Shown: positions 6,592 to 13,638, numbered from the stretch's first letter. The stretch: DNA of 13,638 nucleotides from an uncultured Pseudomonadota bacterium (GCA_903890265.1 CAITAM010000273.1:1-13638); one strand, 5' to 3'. Notes: generated from the letters alone by a model not told the origin. Made by a program: numbers and translations.

Positions 6592-7518
6592 TCAGGCCGG
6601 GAAGAAGTCGATGGGCTTCGTGGTCGTGATCGGCGCGACGTCCTTGGCCTCGAACCGGAACAGCTTGATCCGCGACACGAGCTTGCGCTCGAGTTCCTCG
6701 TCCTTGAGTTCCGAGGAGACGATCCGGCACGCGGTCACCTCGCCCTCTGGCGAGATGGACAGCTCGACCACAACCTTGCCCTGCAAGCCGGGGTTGTCGC
6801 GTAACGCACGGTTATACAGCGCGAAGATCGCCGACTTGTTCCGGTCGAAGACGGTCTCGATCTCTTCACGACTGCGGGCTGCCTTGGCGCCGGACCCGCT
6901 GCGCGCGGCTTCCGGCCGCCCCTTGGCCATCGTATCGGCGAAGGATGCCACCGACTGCGTGGTCTCGTGACCCTTGAGGGACCCGGACCCGCCTCCGAAT
7001 CCGCGGCTGAGGGCGGCCGTATTGATGCCGCCGCTCGTGGCGGTGGCCTGCGACGTGATGACGGCGCGGTCCGCCTTGGACGGGCCGTCGACCTTGGCCG
7101 ACAGGTCCTTGGTCTGCGCCAGCAGGCTCGGATCGAGAGCGTCGCGAAGCTCCTTCAGTGCGTCCTTCTGCGCGAGAAGGCCGCTGGATTCGGCCTTCTT
7201 CCTCGCCTGCTGCGTCGCATCAACCGGCGCGGCGACGCGGGGCACCACGGCCTCGACCACCGGCTTCGGCTTTGGCTTTTCCTGGGGCTTCTCCTCGACC
7301 ACCGGCGGCGGCGGGGGCGCGAGGACGAGCTTGACGACTTCCTGCGGCAACGGCGCCGGCACGGGGCGCGGCACGGGCGGCAGCAGCGCCAGCGCGATCA
7401 TGAAGAGGGCGAAAGCGAGCAGTCCCGCCGCCAGCAGCAGGCGGAAGCGACGCTCCTCCCCGGACGCCGCGGTCCAGGGCAGGTCAAATACGCGGTAGTC
7501 AGCGGTAAGCGTGGTCAC
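6592..7518 (-). CDS. TonB/TolA-like energy-transducing protein with AgmX/PglI-type C-terminal domain
   Basis: Probably the rod that carries proton-motor force from the inner membrane into the periplasm. The 308 residues comprise a short cytoplasmic N-terminus (1-25), one membrane helix (about 26-47), a Pro/Lys/Glu-rich spacer (48-95, with PPPPP and repeated KP), an Ala/Gly/Ser-rich low-complexity region (100-210) and a folded domain (215-308). That last domain carries the AgmX/PglI signature: SREEIETVFDRNKSAIFALYNRALRDNPGLQGKV in outline, then ISPEGEV, the I(V)SSEL segment and a terminal DFFPA. Its plan is that of TonB, but the C-terminal domain is the family named after Myxococcus gliding proteins. 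It starts at GTG 7518, overlapping the preceding ExbD stop as GTGA, which suggests translation coupled to the motor genes. Partner and cargo are unknown. Confidence 0.88.
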   Translation of the reverse strand: MTTLTADYRVFDLPWTAASGEERRFRLLLAAGLLAFALFMIALALLPPVPRPVPAPLPQEVVKLVLAPPPPPVVEEKPQEKPKPKPVVEAVVPRVAAPVDATQQARKKAESSGLLAQKDALKELRDALDPSLLAQTKDLSAKVDGPSKADRAVITSQATATSGGINTAALSRGFGGGSGSLKGHETTQSVASFADTMAKGRPEAARSGSGAKAARSREEIETVFDRNKSAIFALYNRALRDNPGLQGKVVVELSISPEGEVTACRIVSSELKDEELERKLVSRIKLFRFEAKDVAPITTTKPIDFFPA

Positions 7519-8042
7519 ACTGGGTTCGGGCCGGAATAGGCCCGCTCCTTCTCGATGACGGCCAGCGACACCTTGCGGTAGTCGGCCGCGCTGCAGGAAG
7601 CCATGATTTTCTTCAGCATCGCGTAGGGCAGGCCCTTGTCGGCAAGCACCGTCACCTCGCGGCCCGGGTCCGCGGCGCCCTCGGCCGGCGCGGACGTCAC
7701 GAGGTTCTTCGCGGCCTCCGCGCGCAGCGCCTGCTCCAGCGGCTCGATTCGCTCGTCGACTGAGCCCGCCACGTCCTCGGTCCGCGCTACCGCCGCGCCG
7801 TTCACGTAGATGGTGTCGCGGGTCACCATCACCGTCGTGGCCTCGTGCGGCTTCGAGTCCGAGATGGACTGCGGAACCGAGATGTTCTTCGTATTCGGGA
7901 CAATCTCGTAGTCAGCGGCATGCACCAGCAGGTACACCACGAGGATCGTCAGCATGTCGATCATCGGTACTAGCGCGGGCATCCCGTGTCCGGAGCCTCC
8001 GCCGGACTTGCCTGACCGCCGCCGGATTCTTGAGCGGATCAC
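7515..8042 (-). CDS. ExbD/TolR-type biopolymer transport protein (second copy)
   Basis: A stator-type subunit of a proton-driven motor: a basic N-terminus (residues 1-14), one membrane helix (about 23-42) and a periplasmic domain. The helix motif LVPMIDMLTILVVYLL holds D29, which corresponds to the proton-carrying aspartate of ExbD and TolR. The C-terminal domain shows the ExbD strand-helix pattern VTVLADKGLPYAMLKKIM (130-147) and ends in a SLAVIEKE strand. It is 175 residues, longer than the roughly 140 of E. coli ExbD or TolR, through a charged insert around 85-128. It is clearly different in sequence from the neighbouring ExbD, so the two probably have distinct roles or form a mixed dimer. 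The GTG start at 8042 overlaps the upstream ExbD stop as GTGA. Confidence 0.93.
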   Translation of the reverse strand: MIRSRIRRRSGKSGGGSGHGMPALVPMIDMLTILVVYLLVHAADYEIVPNTKNISVPQSISDSKPHEATTVMVTRDTIYVNGAAVARTEDVAGSVDERIEPLEQALRAEAAKNLVTSAPAEGAADPGREVTVLADKGLPYAMLKKIMASCSAADYRKVSLAVIEKERAYSGPNPV

Positions 8043-8551
8043 GTCGGTGCATCTCCCAGTGAAATCTGTGGGAACAGCTCCCCGCGCGCCGGTTTCCCCT
8101 CGCTCATTCCCTCGTACGACTTCACCGTGTCCATGACCTGGACGATGGTGTCGTAGGGAATGTCCGCTTCGGGCAGCAGTCGCGCATCGCGCTTGTCCGG
8201 GAATTTCGCCTTCACGGCAGTCAGGAAAGCAGACATTCCCGCAAGGTCATAGCCCGCGGCGGTGCTCGCGAACGTCTTCAACGGGCCGGTGTTCTTGTCG
8301 GCGACCACCAGGCTGTCCTTGTGGACGATGATCTCAAGGTCGAGACTCTCCGGCAGTTGCGGTGTTGCCACCGCCTGCTGGGGCGGCAGATTCAGCTCGA
8401 TGATGTTGGTCTTCGAGAACACTGCGGTAAAGATCAGAAAGAAGACCAGGATCACCATGACATCGAGCATCGGCACGATATTGATATCGTTCCGACCCTT
8501 GTAGCGCCCGTGGTTGCGGCGCTGGCGACGGGCAATCCTCGATCCGCTCAC
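8039..8551 (-). CDS. ExbD/TolR-type biopolymer transport protein (first copy)
   Basis: The first of two ExbD-like subunits, 170 residues. After an Arg-rich N-terminus (5-20) comes INIVPMLDVMVILVFFLIF, with D30 at the conserved proton-translocating position, then a periplasmic domain. Residues 68-78 (ESLDLEIIVHK) and the ADIPYDTIVQVMDTVKSY segment (129-146) match ExbD strands and helix. The final 24 residues (GELFPQISLGDAPT) form a tail typical of ExbD proteins that end beside the last strand. It should assemble with the TolQ/ExbB-type protein encoded immediately upstream. The GTG start at 8551 overlaps that gene's TGA by 4 nt. Confidence 0.93.
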   Translation of the reverse strand: MSGSRIARRQRRNHGRYKGRNDINIVPMLDVMVILVFFLIFTAVFSKTNIIELNLPPQQAVATPQLPESLDLEIIVHKDSLVVADKNTGPLKTFASTAAGYDLAGMSAFLTAVKAKFPDKRDARLLPEADIPYDTIVQVMDTVKSYEGMSEGKPARGELFPQISLGDAPT

Positions 8552-9228
8552 GCACGCGCTCCCTGACCGGCCACTCGCGCTGCAGCCTGCGGGGCCTCCA
8601 CGTCGGGCCGCCGTTCCGAGAGGGAATTCAGGAACTTCATGCTGGCCACCTCAAGGCTGTCGACGATGTTCGTCGTCTGGGTCTCAAGGAACATGTGTGC
8701 CAGCAGCAGCGTGATGGCGCAGATGAGGCCGAGCGCCGTGTTGTTCATCGCCACCGAGATGGACGCGGCGAGCAGACTCGCCTTTTCCGCCGGGTTTGCG
8801 GTCGCTACGGCCGCGAACGCGTGGATGAGGCCGACGATCGTTCCGAGCAGCCCCATGAGCATGCCGATGTTGGCCAGAGCCGACAGCAGGTGGGTGCGTC
8901 GCTCAAGGCGCGGAATGATCTCGACGAGACTCTCCTCCATGGCCTTCTCGACGTCGTCGCGGCGACGGGTCGAGTTGACACGGCTGAGACCGTATTTCAT
9001 GACCTGTGCAAGAGCAATATCCGACCGGTCGGCAAGCGCGATGGCCTGACGGTAGTTTCCGGCCTCGAACAGTGGCTTGAGCTCGCTCCAGAAGGCCTTG
9101 TTACCGAAACCTTCGCGGGTGAGGTAAATCAGGCGTTCAACGGCGATGACAAGGCCGATGATCCAGACCAGGGCGATGGGATACAGGAATACCCCGCCCT
9201 GCCGGAAGAAGTTGACGATCATGTCCAT
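8548..9228 (-). CDS. MotA/TolQ/ExbB-family proton channel protein
   Basis: The ring-forming motor subunit of the cluster: an inner-membrane protein that with ExbD/TolR partners turns proton flow into mechanical work. The 226 residues contain three membrane helices (about 13-31, 114-142 and 160-182) with a cytoplasmic domain between the first two, as in ExbB and TolQ. The conserved LSALANIGMLMGLLGTIVG (115-133) and SISVAMNNTALGL (156-168) hold T130 and T164, which line the channel in ExbB/TolQ. It starts at ATG 9228, with GGAG eight bases upstream; a second ATG two codons in is possible. It is the only gene of the cluster preceded by a real gap (100 bp) and may have its own promoter or a processed 5' end. 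Sequence alone cannot separate TolQ, ExbB and AglR-like subgroups. Confidence 0.94.
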   Translation of the reverse strand: MDMIVNFFRQGGVFLYPIALVWIIGLVIAVERLIYLTREGFGNKAFWSELKPLFEAGNYRQAIALADRSDIALAQVMKYGLSRVNSTRRRDDVEKAMEESLVEIIPRLERRTHLLSALANIGMLMGLLGTIVGLIHAFAAVATANPAEKASLLAASISVAMNNTALGLICAITLLLAHMFLETQTTNIVDSLEVASMKFLNSLSERRPDVEAPQAAARVAGQGARA

Positions 9229-9328
9229 TAGCGGGTCTCCATAGCTGTCGGTCCGCTGCCGGCGGACCCGACGTATTTAACTAAAAACGCTCATTCAAGA
9301 CCGTGACGCAGCTGTCTAATTTCTCGTG
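9229..9328 (-). promoter_or_regulatory. 100-bp gap upstream of the TolQ/ExbB gene: AT-rich patch and hairpin
   Basis: This is the only non-coding break inside an otherwise overlapping gene cluster. It has a local AT-rich stretch (9273-9299) and, closer to the gene, a perfect 7-bp hairpin with a 5-base loop (GGTCCGC at 9250-9256, GCGGACC at 9262-9268), ending 22 bases before the ATG. On the minus strand TTGAAT and TAAATA resemble promoter hexamers but are only 13 bases apart, so no standard sigma-70 promoter can be claimed. The hairpin might set relative expression of motor and scaffold genes by RNA processing or attenuation. Confidence 0.4.
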
Positions 9329-9706
9329 CTACGGCGGATTTGCAGCCCGGTCCGGCGTCAGCGCCCGGTGATAGTCCACCTCGCGCCGAAAGACCTCCCG
9401 GTCCAGGGGCTGCAGGGCCTCGTCGACCAGACTGTTCAGCGGCTTGCCGGCGAGGTCGCCGAGATCGGCCTTCTTCCACGGCACGATTACGAGCACCTTG
9501 GGCAGCTCCCTGCTGCCGGTCACCGCGGTCGCATCAAGCTCCAGTCGGTCGTGCGCTGGTGCCGTCGCCTCCGGCTTTGCCTTTGCGGTCCGGTGCGTGA
9601 CCGGCTTCGCCTTATCCGGTGCCGGCGGGTCCTCGGCGCCGGCGCTCGCGGCAAACGCCGCAATGAGCAGAGCGACGCAGAAACACGGGGTGCGGCTGGT
9701 GATCAC
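9329..9706 (-). CDS. Small exported protein of unknown function in the TPR/motor cluster
   Basis: Not assigned to a named family. The 125-residue product has a signal peptide (1-24, cleavage likely after ASAGA) and a Lys/Pro/Ala-rich linker (26-52). A compact segment of about 70 residues follows, beginning LELDATAVTGSRELPKVLVI and continuing VPWKKADLGDLAG and LNSLVDEALQPLDREVFRR. The dense mix of turn, strand (KVLVIVPW) and amphipathic helix suggests a small folded domain rather than a linker. It starts at GTG 9706, which overlaps the TPR gene's TGA by 4 nt, with AAGGAGG a few bases upstream. Coupling to the giant TPR protein suggests a periplasmic partner of that protein. Confidence 0.82.
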   Translation of the reverse strand: MITSRTPCFCVALLIAAFAASAGAEDPPAPDKAKPVTHRTAKAKPEATAPAHDRLELDATAVTGSRELPKVLVIVPWKKADLGDLAGKPLNSLVDEALQPLDREVFRREVDYHRALTPDRAANPP

Positions 9707-12700
9707 GTGCCCTCCTTCGCGGTTGCCGTGGCGCGGCTCTTCGCATCCGCAGCCCAGGCCGCGAGCAGCTTGTCATCGCCACCGGCGAGCGCCGCAGCCT
9801 GCTCGTAGTGGGTCGCCGCCAAGCCGGGCTGCTGCAGATATACGTCCTCCAGAATCGCGAGGTTGCGGAGCGTTCGCGGCAGCTTGGGATCGAGCTCCAG
9901 AGCCGCCCGGTAGGCCGACGCCGCCTCGTTGACCCGTCCCTCGCCGCGGTACACGACACCGAGCTGCGCATGGATCGACGCGACCGACGGTTCCCGCCGA
10001 GCCGCATCGATCAGCGCCGCCTCGGCCTCGCCCCACTTCGACTGGCGCGCGTACAGCACGCCGAGATCGAACAGCGGCGCCGCAGCCGCGGGGCTCGCTT
10101 CCGCAGCGGCCCGCAACGCCGCGTCCGCCTCCGAGGTCTTCCGGCCCTTGGCCAGTGCCACCGCCTGCTCGAGCGCCGCCTTGCGTTCGGCGTCATCGGC
10201 CTCGGCATCGTAGTCTTCGCCGACTTCCGATTTCGCGTATTTACCGGGGTTGAGCTTCGCCAGAGCCTCGAGACTGTGCCGAACCGAGTCGTCGACCACG
10301 CCCTGCGTCGCACGCACCAGGTTGACCTCGTGGATCTGAATGGCCTTTTCCTCGAAGGGGAACGCCTGTTCTTCGAGCAGCGTATCGTACTGCTCACGCT
10401 CCTCGCCCGACAGCCCGCCGGGACGCTCGGACTCGATCAGGTCACGACCAAGCCGCCGGTACAGTTCCGCAATCTCAAACGTCGCTGCCGTGGAGACCTC
10501 GGCCACGGCATAGTCATTGGCCTGCGTGTACGCGCGCAGCGCCGACTGCAGGGCTGCCTTCTTGGCCTCGAGCGATTTCTTGAGTGGCGCCACCAGCTTG
10601 ACCGAATCGAAGGCGTCCCGCAGCGGTGCAGCAAGTTCCAGACTGGCCGTGGCCGCCAGGTAACGGCTGCGATCCGTCCGTGCGCCGCCCGCGCCGCGGT
10701 CGGCGGCGACGATAGCCTCGAGCTGGCGCCGTCGCGCCTGGCTGTCGCCCGCCTGACCGGCGAAGTCGGCGAGCTTCAGCCTTGCCTCGAGAGCCGCTGC
10801 CAGTGGCTCGGGAAAGCGCTGCACGTACGCGGACCATGCCGCGGCCGCATGGCTGCGGTCTCCGGCCTGCTCGTAGAGCGTCGCCGCCTGCGCCAGCGCG
10901 TCGCGCTGCGCCGGCGCCGCCTCTTTGGGATCGGCCGCGATACGCTCGTATTCCGCTGCGGCAGCACCGGCGTTGCCGGCGGCCGCGTAGGCAACGGCGA
11001 GCTTGGCAGTGACCTGACCCTGCAACTCGCTCTGCGGGAAGGAGCGGCGAAACCCCTCCAGAACGGAGGTCGCGCGCGTCCACTCCTGCAAGCCGATCAA
11101 CAGCGCCGCCGCGTCGAATTCGGCATTGGCCCGGATCTTCGAGTTCGGCGCGAGGGTCGCCACCCGCAGGTAGTCGTCGACCGCGCCGCGGCTGTCACCC
11201 TGCGCCTGCCGCTGCTCCGCCTGCTTGTAAACCGATGCTGCAAGCCGTTCGTCAATGGCAGCGCGCGTCGGATCCGCCGGCGTCAGCAGCGCCTGCACAT
11301 GACGATAGCCATTTTCCGCAGCCGCGAAATCGCCCTCGTCGAAATAGCTGTTGGCGACGACGTTCCATGCGGTCGAGCGGTCGGCCACGCTCGCATCCGG
11401 CTCATGACTGACGACCAGGCTGCCGGCCTCCAGCGCCTTGCCGAAATCCTTCAGTTCGTAGTACTCGCGTGCCGCTCGCACGAGCACCGCCACGCTCTCG
11501 GGATGCGCCGGGAACGACTTCCCGAACCGCATCGAGGAATCCAGCGCGGCGCGGTGGGCCGCCGTCCGTCCCTCGGCAGGCAGCGCGGCCTCGTCTTTGT
11601 CGTAGGCAACGACGGCGGCGTATCCGGCTGCCGCGGCCTTCGGATGCGGCCCGTAGTCGTAGGCCGTGTGCTCGTACTCGAGCGCCGCCTCGTGGAACTG
11701 CTTGCTGTCGAACAGGGTGTCGGCGAGCAGGTAATTGGTTGCCGGCGCCGCGGCGTCGCGCGGGAAGGAGCGGAGAAATTCCCGGTACCACCGCGCGGCT
11801 TCCTGGTAGTCCGCCGGCTTCTTCGACGCCTGTGCCTGCTCGTGGTAGTAGGCGGCGAGATCCTGCAGGTGGGTCTTCAGGTGACCCACGACGTCCGGCG
11901 CCGACTCCGGGGTCCGCGCCGCCCAGAACGGACCCTGGAGGCGGTAGCGCTCGGCGTATTCACGCTTGCCATCGAGAACCAGTGCCGCGAACCCGCCTTT
12001 GGCGTAGGCGTCGATCGCTGACTGGGCAAGGATTGGCGATTCCGGGTGATTCGGGTCGTGCTGTACGAACGCCCGATAAGCCTCAGCCGCGTCCGTGTAA
12101 CGCTCTTTGGAAACGTACAGGTCACCGAGACTTGAATACAGCAGCCAGTCGTAGGGGCGCGCACCGCGCTTGGCGATGAACGCATCGACAGACTTGGCCC
12201 CGTCCGCGTACGACTCGGTAAGCACGATCGCGAGCAGGGTGTCGTCGAGCAACTCGTGCTGCGGGCGCGACAGCGCCTTCGGGTTGATCATCGCGCCGCT
12301 GCGATCGAGCAAAAGGCGGTCAAGCAGAGTGCCAAATGACTCGTTGGCCGCGTCACCCTCGCCTTGTTTGTACAGTGACCAGCCGTGCTTGTAGAGACTG
12401 TGCTCGTAGAATTCGGATTTAGGACCCGAGCGGATCACCTGCGCGTATGCCGCCTGCGCAGCCGCCCAGCGCTTCTCCGAAAACTGAATCTCCCCGGTCC
12501 GGAAATGCGCCTCGTCGACGTAACTGCTGCGCGGATACTGCGCGACAAGCGCGGCCAGCGTGCTGAGACACTTCTCGCGCTGCTGGTCGGCCTCATAGGC
12601 CCGCGCGAGCTGGTACTGCACGGCGTCGCGGCGGGGATAGTCCGGGAAGGTGGCGAACAGACCGGAGTACAGCGCGATCGCGTCTTTGGTGTCGAGCGGC

Positions 12701-13020
12701 GAACCGTCGGCGAGGTCCTTCTCGATGCGCTCGTACTCGCCAGCCTCCAGCTTCAGGTCACCAAGCCGTCGCATCGCCTCGGCCCGCAGCTGAACGTCGC
12801 CACCATCGAGCGCAAGGAACTGCTGATAGCTGTCGCGGGCCCGTTTGGCGTCCTTTGCCTCGGGCGTGTCGCGGCGCAGTTCGATAGGCTTTTTCTTGAG
12901 GTCCTTCAGTGTTTTAGGCACCGGGTCGTCAGCCGCCTGCGCCGCACCCAGTGACAGCAAGGCGCCGCAGGCTGCGGCGAGCACCGCGGCTACCCGACGC
13001 GCAGCGGGCCGGCGCATCAT
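9703..13020 (-). CDS. Giant exported TPR-repeat protein
   Basis: A 1105-residue periplasmic scaffold, probably binding partners in the envelope machine encoded downstream. Residues 1-29 are a signal peptide (Arg-rich start, Ala/Leu core, cleavage likely after GAAQA). Most of the rest is helical repeats. An N-terminal block around 100-200 has BamD/YbgF-like TPRs (FPDYPRRDAVQYQLARAYEA, YPRSSYVDEAHFRTGEIQFS). Further repeats lie near 295-330 and 390-700, and a canonical C-terminal set lies at about 980-1085 (PLFDLGVLYARQSKWGEAEA; AQLGVVYRGEGRVNEAASAY; LRNLAILEDVYLQQPG). Between them a region around 760-930 is charged and more irregular. The ATG at 13020 overlaps the previous gene's TGA (ATGATG, two adjacent ATGs). 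It has no lipobox or membrane helix after the signal peptide. Specific partners are unknown. Confidence 0.92.
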   Translation of the reverse strand: MMRRPAARRVAAVLAAACGALLSLGAAQAADDPVPKTLKDLKKKPIELRRDTPEAKDAKRARDSYQQFLALDGGDVQLRAEAMRRLGDLKLEAGEYERIEKDLADGSPLDTKDAIALYSGLFATFPDYPRRDAVQYQLARAYEADQQREKCLSTLAALVAQYPRSSYVDEAHFRTGEIQFSEKRWAAAQAAYAQVIRSGPKSEFYEHSLYKHGWSLYKQGEGDAANESFGTLLDRLLLDRSGAMINPKALSRPQHELLDDTLLAIVLTESYADGAKSVDAFIAKRGARPYDWLLYSSLGDLYVSKERYTDAAEAYRAFVQHDPNHPESPILAQSAIDAYAKGGFAALVLDGKREYAERYRLQGPFWAARTPESAPDVVGHLKTHLQDLAAYYHEQAQASKKPADYQEAARWYREFLRSFPRDAAAPATNYLLADTLFDSKQFHEAALEYEHTAYDYGPHPKAAAAGYAAVVAYDKDEAALPAEGRTAAHRAALDSSMRFGKSFPAHPESVAVLVRAAREYYELKDFGKALEAGSLVVSHEPDASVADRSTAWNVVANSYFDEGDFAAAENGYRHVQALLTPADPTRAAIDERLAASVYKQAEQRQAQGDSRGAVDDYLRVATLAPNSKIRANAEFDAAALLIGLQEWTRATSVLEGFRRSFPQSELQGQVTAKLAVAYAAAGNAGAAAAEYERIAADPKEAAPAQRDALAQAATLYEQAGDRSHAAAAWSAYVQRFPEPLAAALEARLKLADFAGQAGDSQARRRQLEAIVAADRGAGGARTDRSRYLAATASLELAAPLRDAFDSVKLVAPLKKSLEAKKAALQSALRAYTQANDYAVAEVSTAATFEIAELYRRLGRDLIESERPGGLSGEEREQYDTLLEEQAFPFEEKAIQIHEVNLVRATQGVVDDSVRHSLEALAKLNPGKYAKSEVGEDYDAEADDAERKAALEQAVALAKGRKTSEADAALRAAAEASPAAAAPLFDLGVLYARQSKWGEAEAALIDAARREPSVASIHAQLGVVYRGEGRVNEAASAYRAALELDPKLPRTLRNLAILEDVYLQQPGLAATHYEQAAALAGGDDKLLAAWAADAKSRATATAKEGT

Positions 13021-13638
13021 GGCCGTCCCTCGTCATCCGCTGGGGACGGCGATTCGGGGCGCGCTTCGTGCGGCGGATTTGCCGCACGGTCGTAAAGCGT
13101 AGCCAGGGCGTAGCGCGCCTGAAGCAGGTACGCGTCGAGTCGGTGCCGCTGTTCCTGCAGCTCGCCCACCGCGAGATCGGCGAGGTGCAACCCTTCCGCG
13201 GCACGCAGCCGGGCGATCCGCTCGCGGTCGGCGTTGAGTCTCGGGCCAAGCGTGGCGACCCGCTGTGCGAATACCTCGTCACGCCCGGGCAGCGTTGCTA
13301 TCGCATCGTTGACCTTCGACCAGCGTCCCTCGGCCTCGTGGAGTGCACTCAGTGCCTCCCGGTCGTTCTTGCGCGCGGCCCAGGCTCGAGCCTTGTAACC
13401 GGCGTGCATCTGCCAGTAGAGGACGCCTTTCATCAGCTGGACTTTATCCCGCGCGTCACCGGCATCCGGTTCGGTCGATGCCGCCGCCAGCGCTTCCAGC
13501 TGCTCCACCTTGGAGTAGGTATCGCGTTCCTTGGCCGTTCCGAGCGCGACGACGTCACCCGACGCATCCGCCGCGGCGAGACGCGCTTCGATGTCGGTAT
13601 GCCGTTGCCGGAGCTGCTCGAGATCGGTTGCCGCAAGA
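13017..13638 (-). CDS. C-terminal part of a helical/coiled-coil protein, first visible gene of the cluster (5' end outside window)
   Basis: The frame is open from the window edge to a TGA at 13019-13017, giving at least 206 residues. GTG at 13508 is a possible internal start, but coding-like sequence continues upstream of it (TDLEQLRQRHTDIEARLAAA), so the gene most likely begins beyond the window. The visible part is almost all amphipathic helix: heptad-like Leu/Ala/Arg/Glu stretches near the edge, then VQLMKGVLYWQMHAGYKARA, and finally LQEQRHRLDAYLLQARYALA before an acidic Pro/Ser tail. This suits a periplasmic TPR or coiled-coil component. No family is named with confidence. Its stop overlaps the start of the giant TPR gene, so the two are probably co-translated. 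Confidence 0.85.
   Translation of the reverse strand, partial: LAATDLEQLRQRHTDIEARLAAADASGDVVALGTAKERDTYSKVEQLEALAAASTEPDAGDARDKVQLMKGVLYWQMHAGYKARAWAARKNDREALSALHEAEGRWSKVNDAIATLPGRDEVFAQRVATLGPRLNADRERIARLRAAEGLHLADLAVGELQEQRHRLDAYLLQARYALATLYDRAANPPHEARPESPSPADDEGRP

Noticed and set aside
6592..7518. Classical TonB for the single-anchor Pro-rich protein
   Set aside because: The anchor and spacer fit TonB, but the C-terminal domain matches the AgmX/PglI pattern and lacks the TonB C-terminal motif (YP.A....EG.V).
9808..12021. A 737-codon plus-strand open frame opposite the TPR gene
   Set aside because: It is antisense to the repeat protein, is extremely Arg- and Leu-rich without recognisable motifs, and has no ribosome binding site context; treated as a shadow frame.
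1..13638. Mobile element, prophage, CRISPR or toxin-antitoxin content
   Set aside because: No transposase, integrase, terminal inverted repeats, spaced direct repeats or paired small toxin/antitoxin genes were seen; gene density and base composition look uniform throughout.

Overview
The window is high-GC DNA read as a proteobacterial chromosome, most likely a gammaproteobacterium of the Xanthomonadales/Nevskiales/Steroidobacterales type. This taxonomy is inferred from the divergent form of PEP carboxylase, the dense overlapping operons and the TPR/TolQ-ExbD/AgmX gene set; no rRNA or other marker gene is present. Every long gene-sized region is accounted for. No tRNA, rRNA, CRISPR array, insertion sequence, integrase or phage gene was seen, so this looks like ordinary chromosomal core/shell DNA.

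Left part (1-5181). A 39-codon C-terminal fragment of an unidentified plus-strand gene ends at 120, in a short tandem repeat. It converges on a minus-strand pair: ppc (PEP carboxylase, 665-3388) followed by a DUF2231-type four-helix membrane protein (152-658) whose likely TTG start lies two codons after the ppc stop, in the same frame. Divergent from ppc runs a plus-strand pair: a nitroreductase-family flavoprotein (3540-4223) and an EamA/DMT-type ten-helix transporter (4220-5128). The transporter has no ATG, GTG or TTG in the right place; a CTG overlapping the nitroreductase stop with a good ribosome binding site is the best start. A strong 12-bp hairpin lies between the transporter and the next, convergent gene.

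Right part (5182-13638), all minus strand. In transcription order: the C-terminal 206 residues of a coiled-coil/helical protein (cut by the window edge); an exported 1105-residue TPR protein; a small exported 125-residue protein; a TolQ/ExbB-type proton-channel protein; two different ExbD/TolR-type proteins; and a TonB-like protein with one membrane anchor, a proline-rich spacer and an AgmX/PglI-type C-terminal domain. An exported M24 aminopeptidase P-like metalloprotease follows after a 78-bp gap, probably with its own promoter.

Except for one 100-bp gap before the TolQ/ExbB gene, all genes of the cluster overlap by 4 nt at ATGA or GTGA. This argues for translational coupling and for one multi-protein machine: an inner-membrane proton-driven motor (TolQ/ExbB plus two ExbDs), a force-transmitting AgmX/PglI-type rod in place of TonB or TolA, and large periplasmic TPR proteins as a scaffold. 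It resembles Tol-Pal, TonB-ExbBD and the myxobacterial Agl-Glt machinery in design, but no TonB, TolB, Pal or receptor gene is present in the window. What it moves or energises cannot be read from the sequence. This cluster is the best candidate here for a poorly described system.
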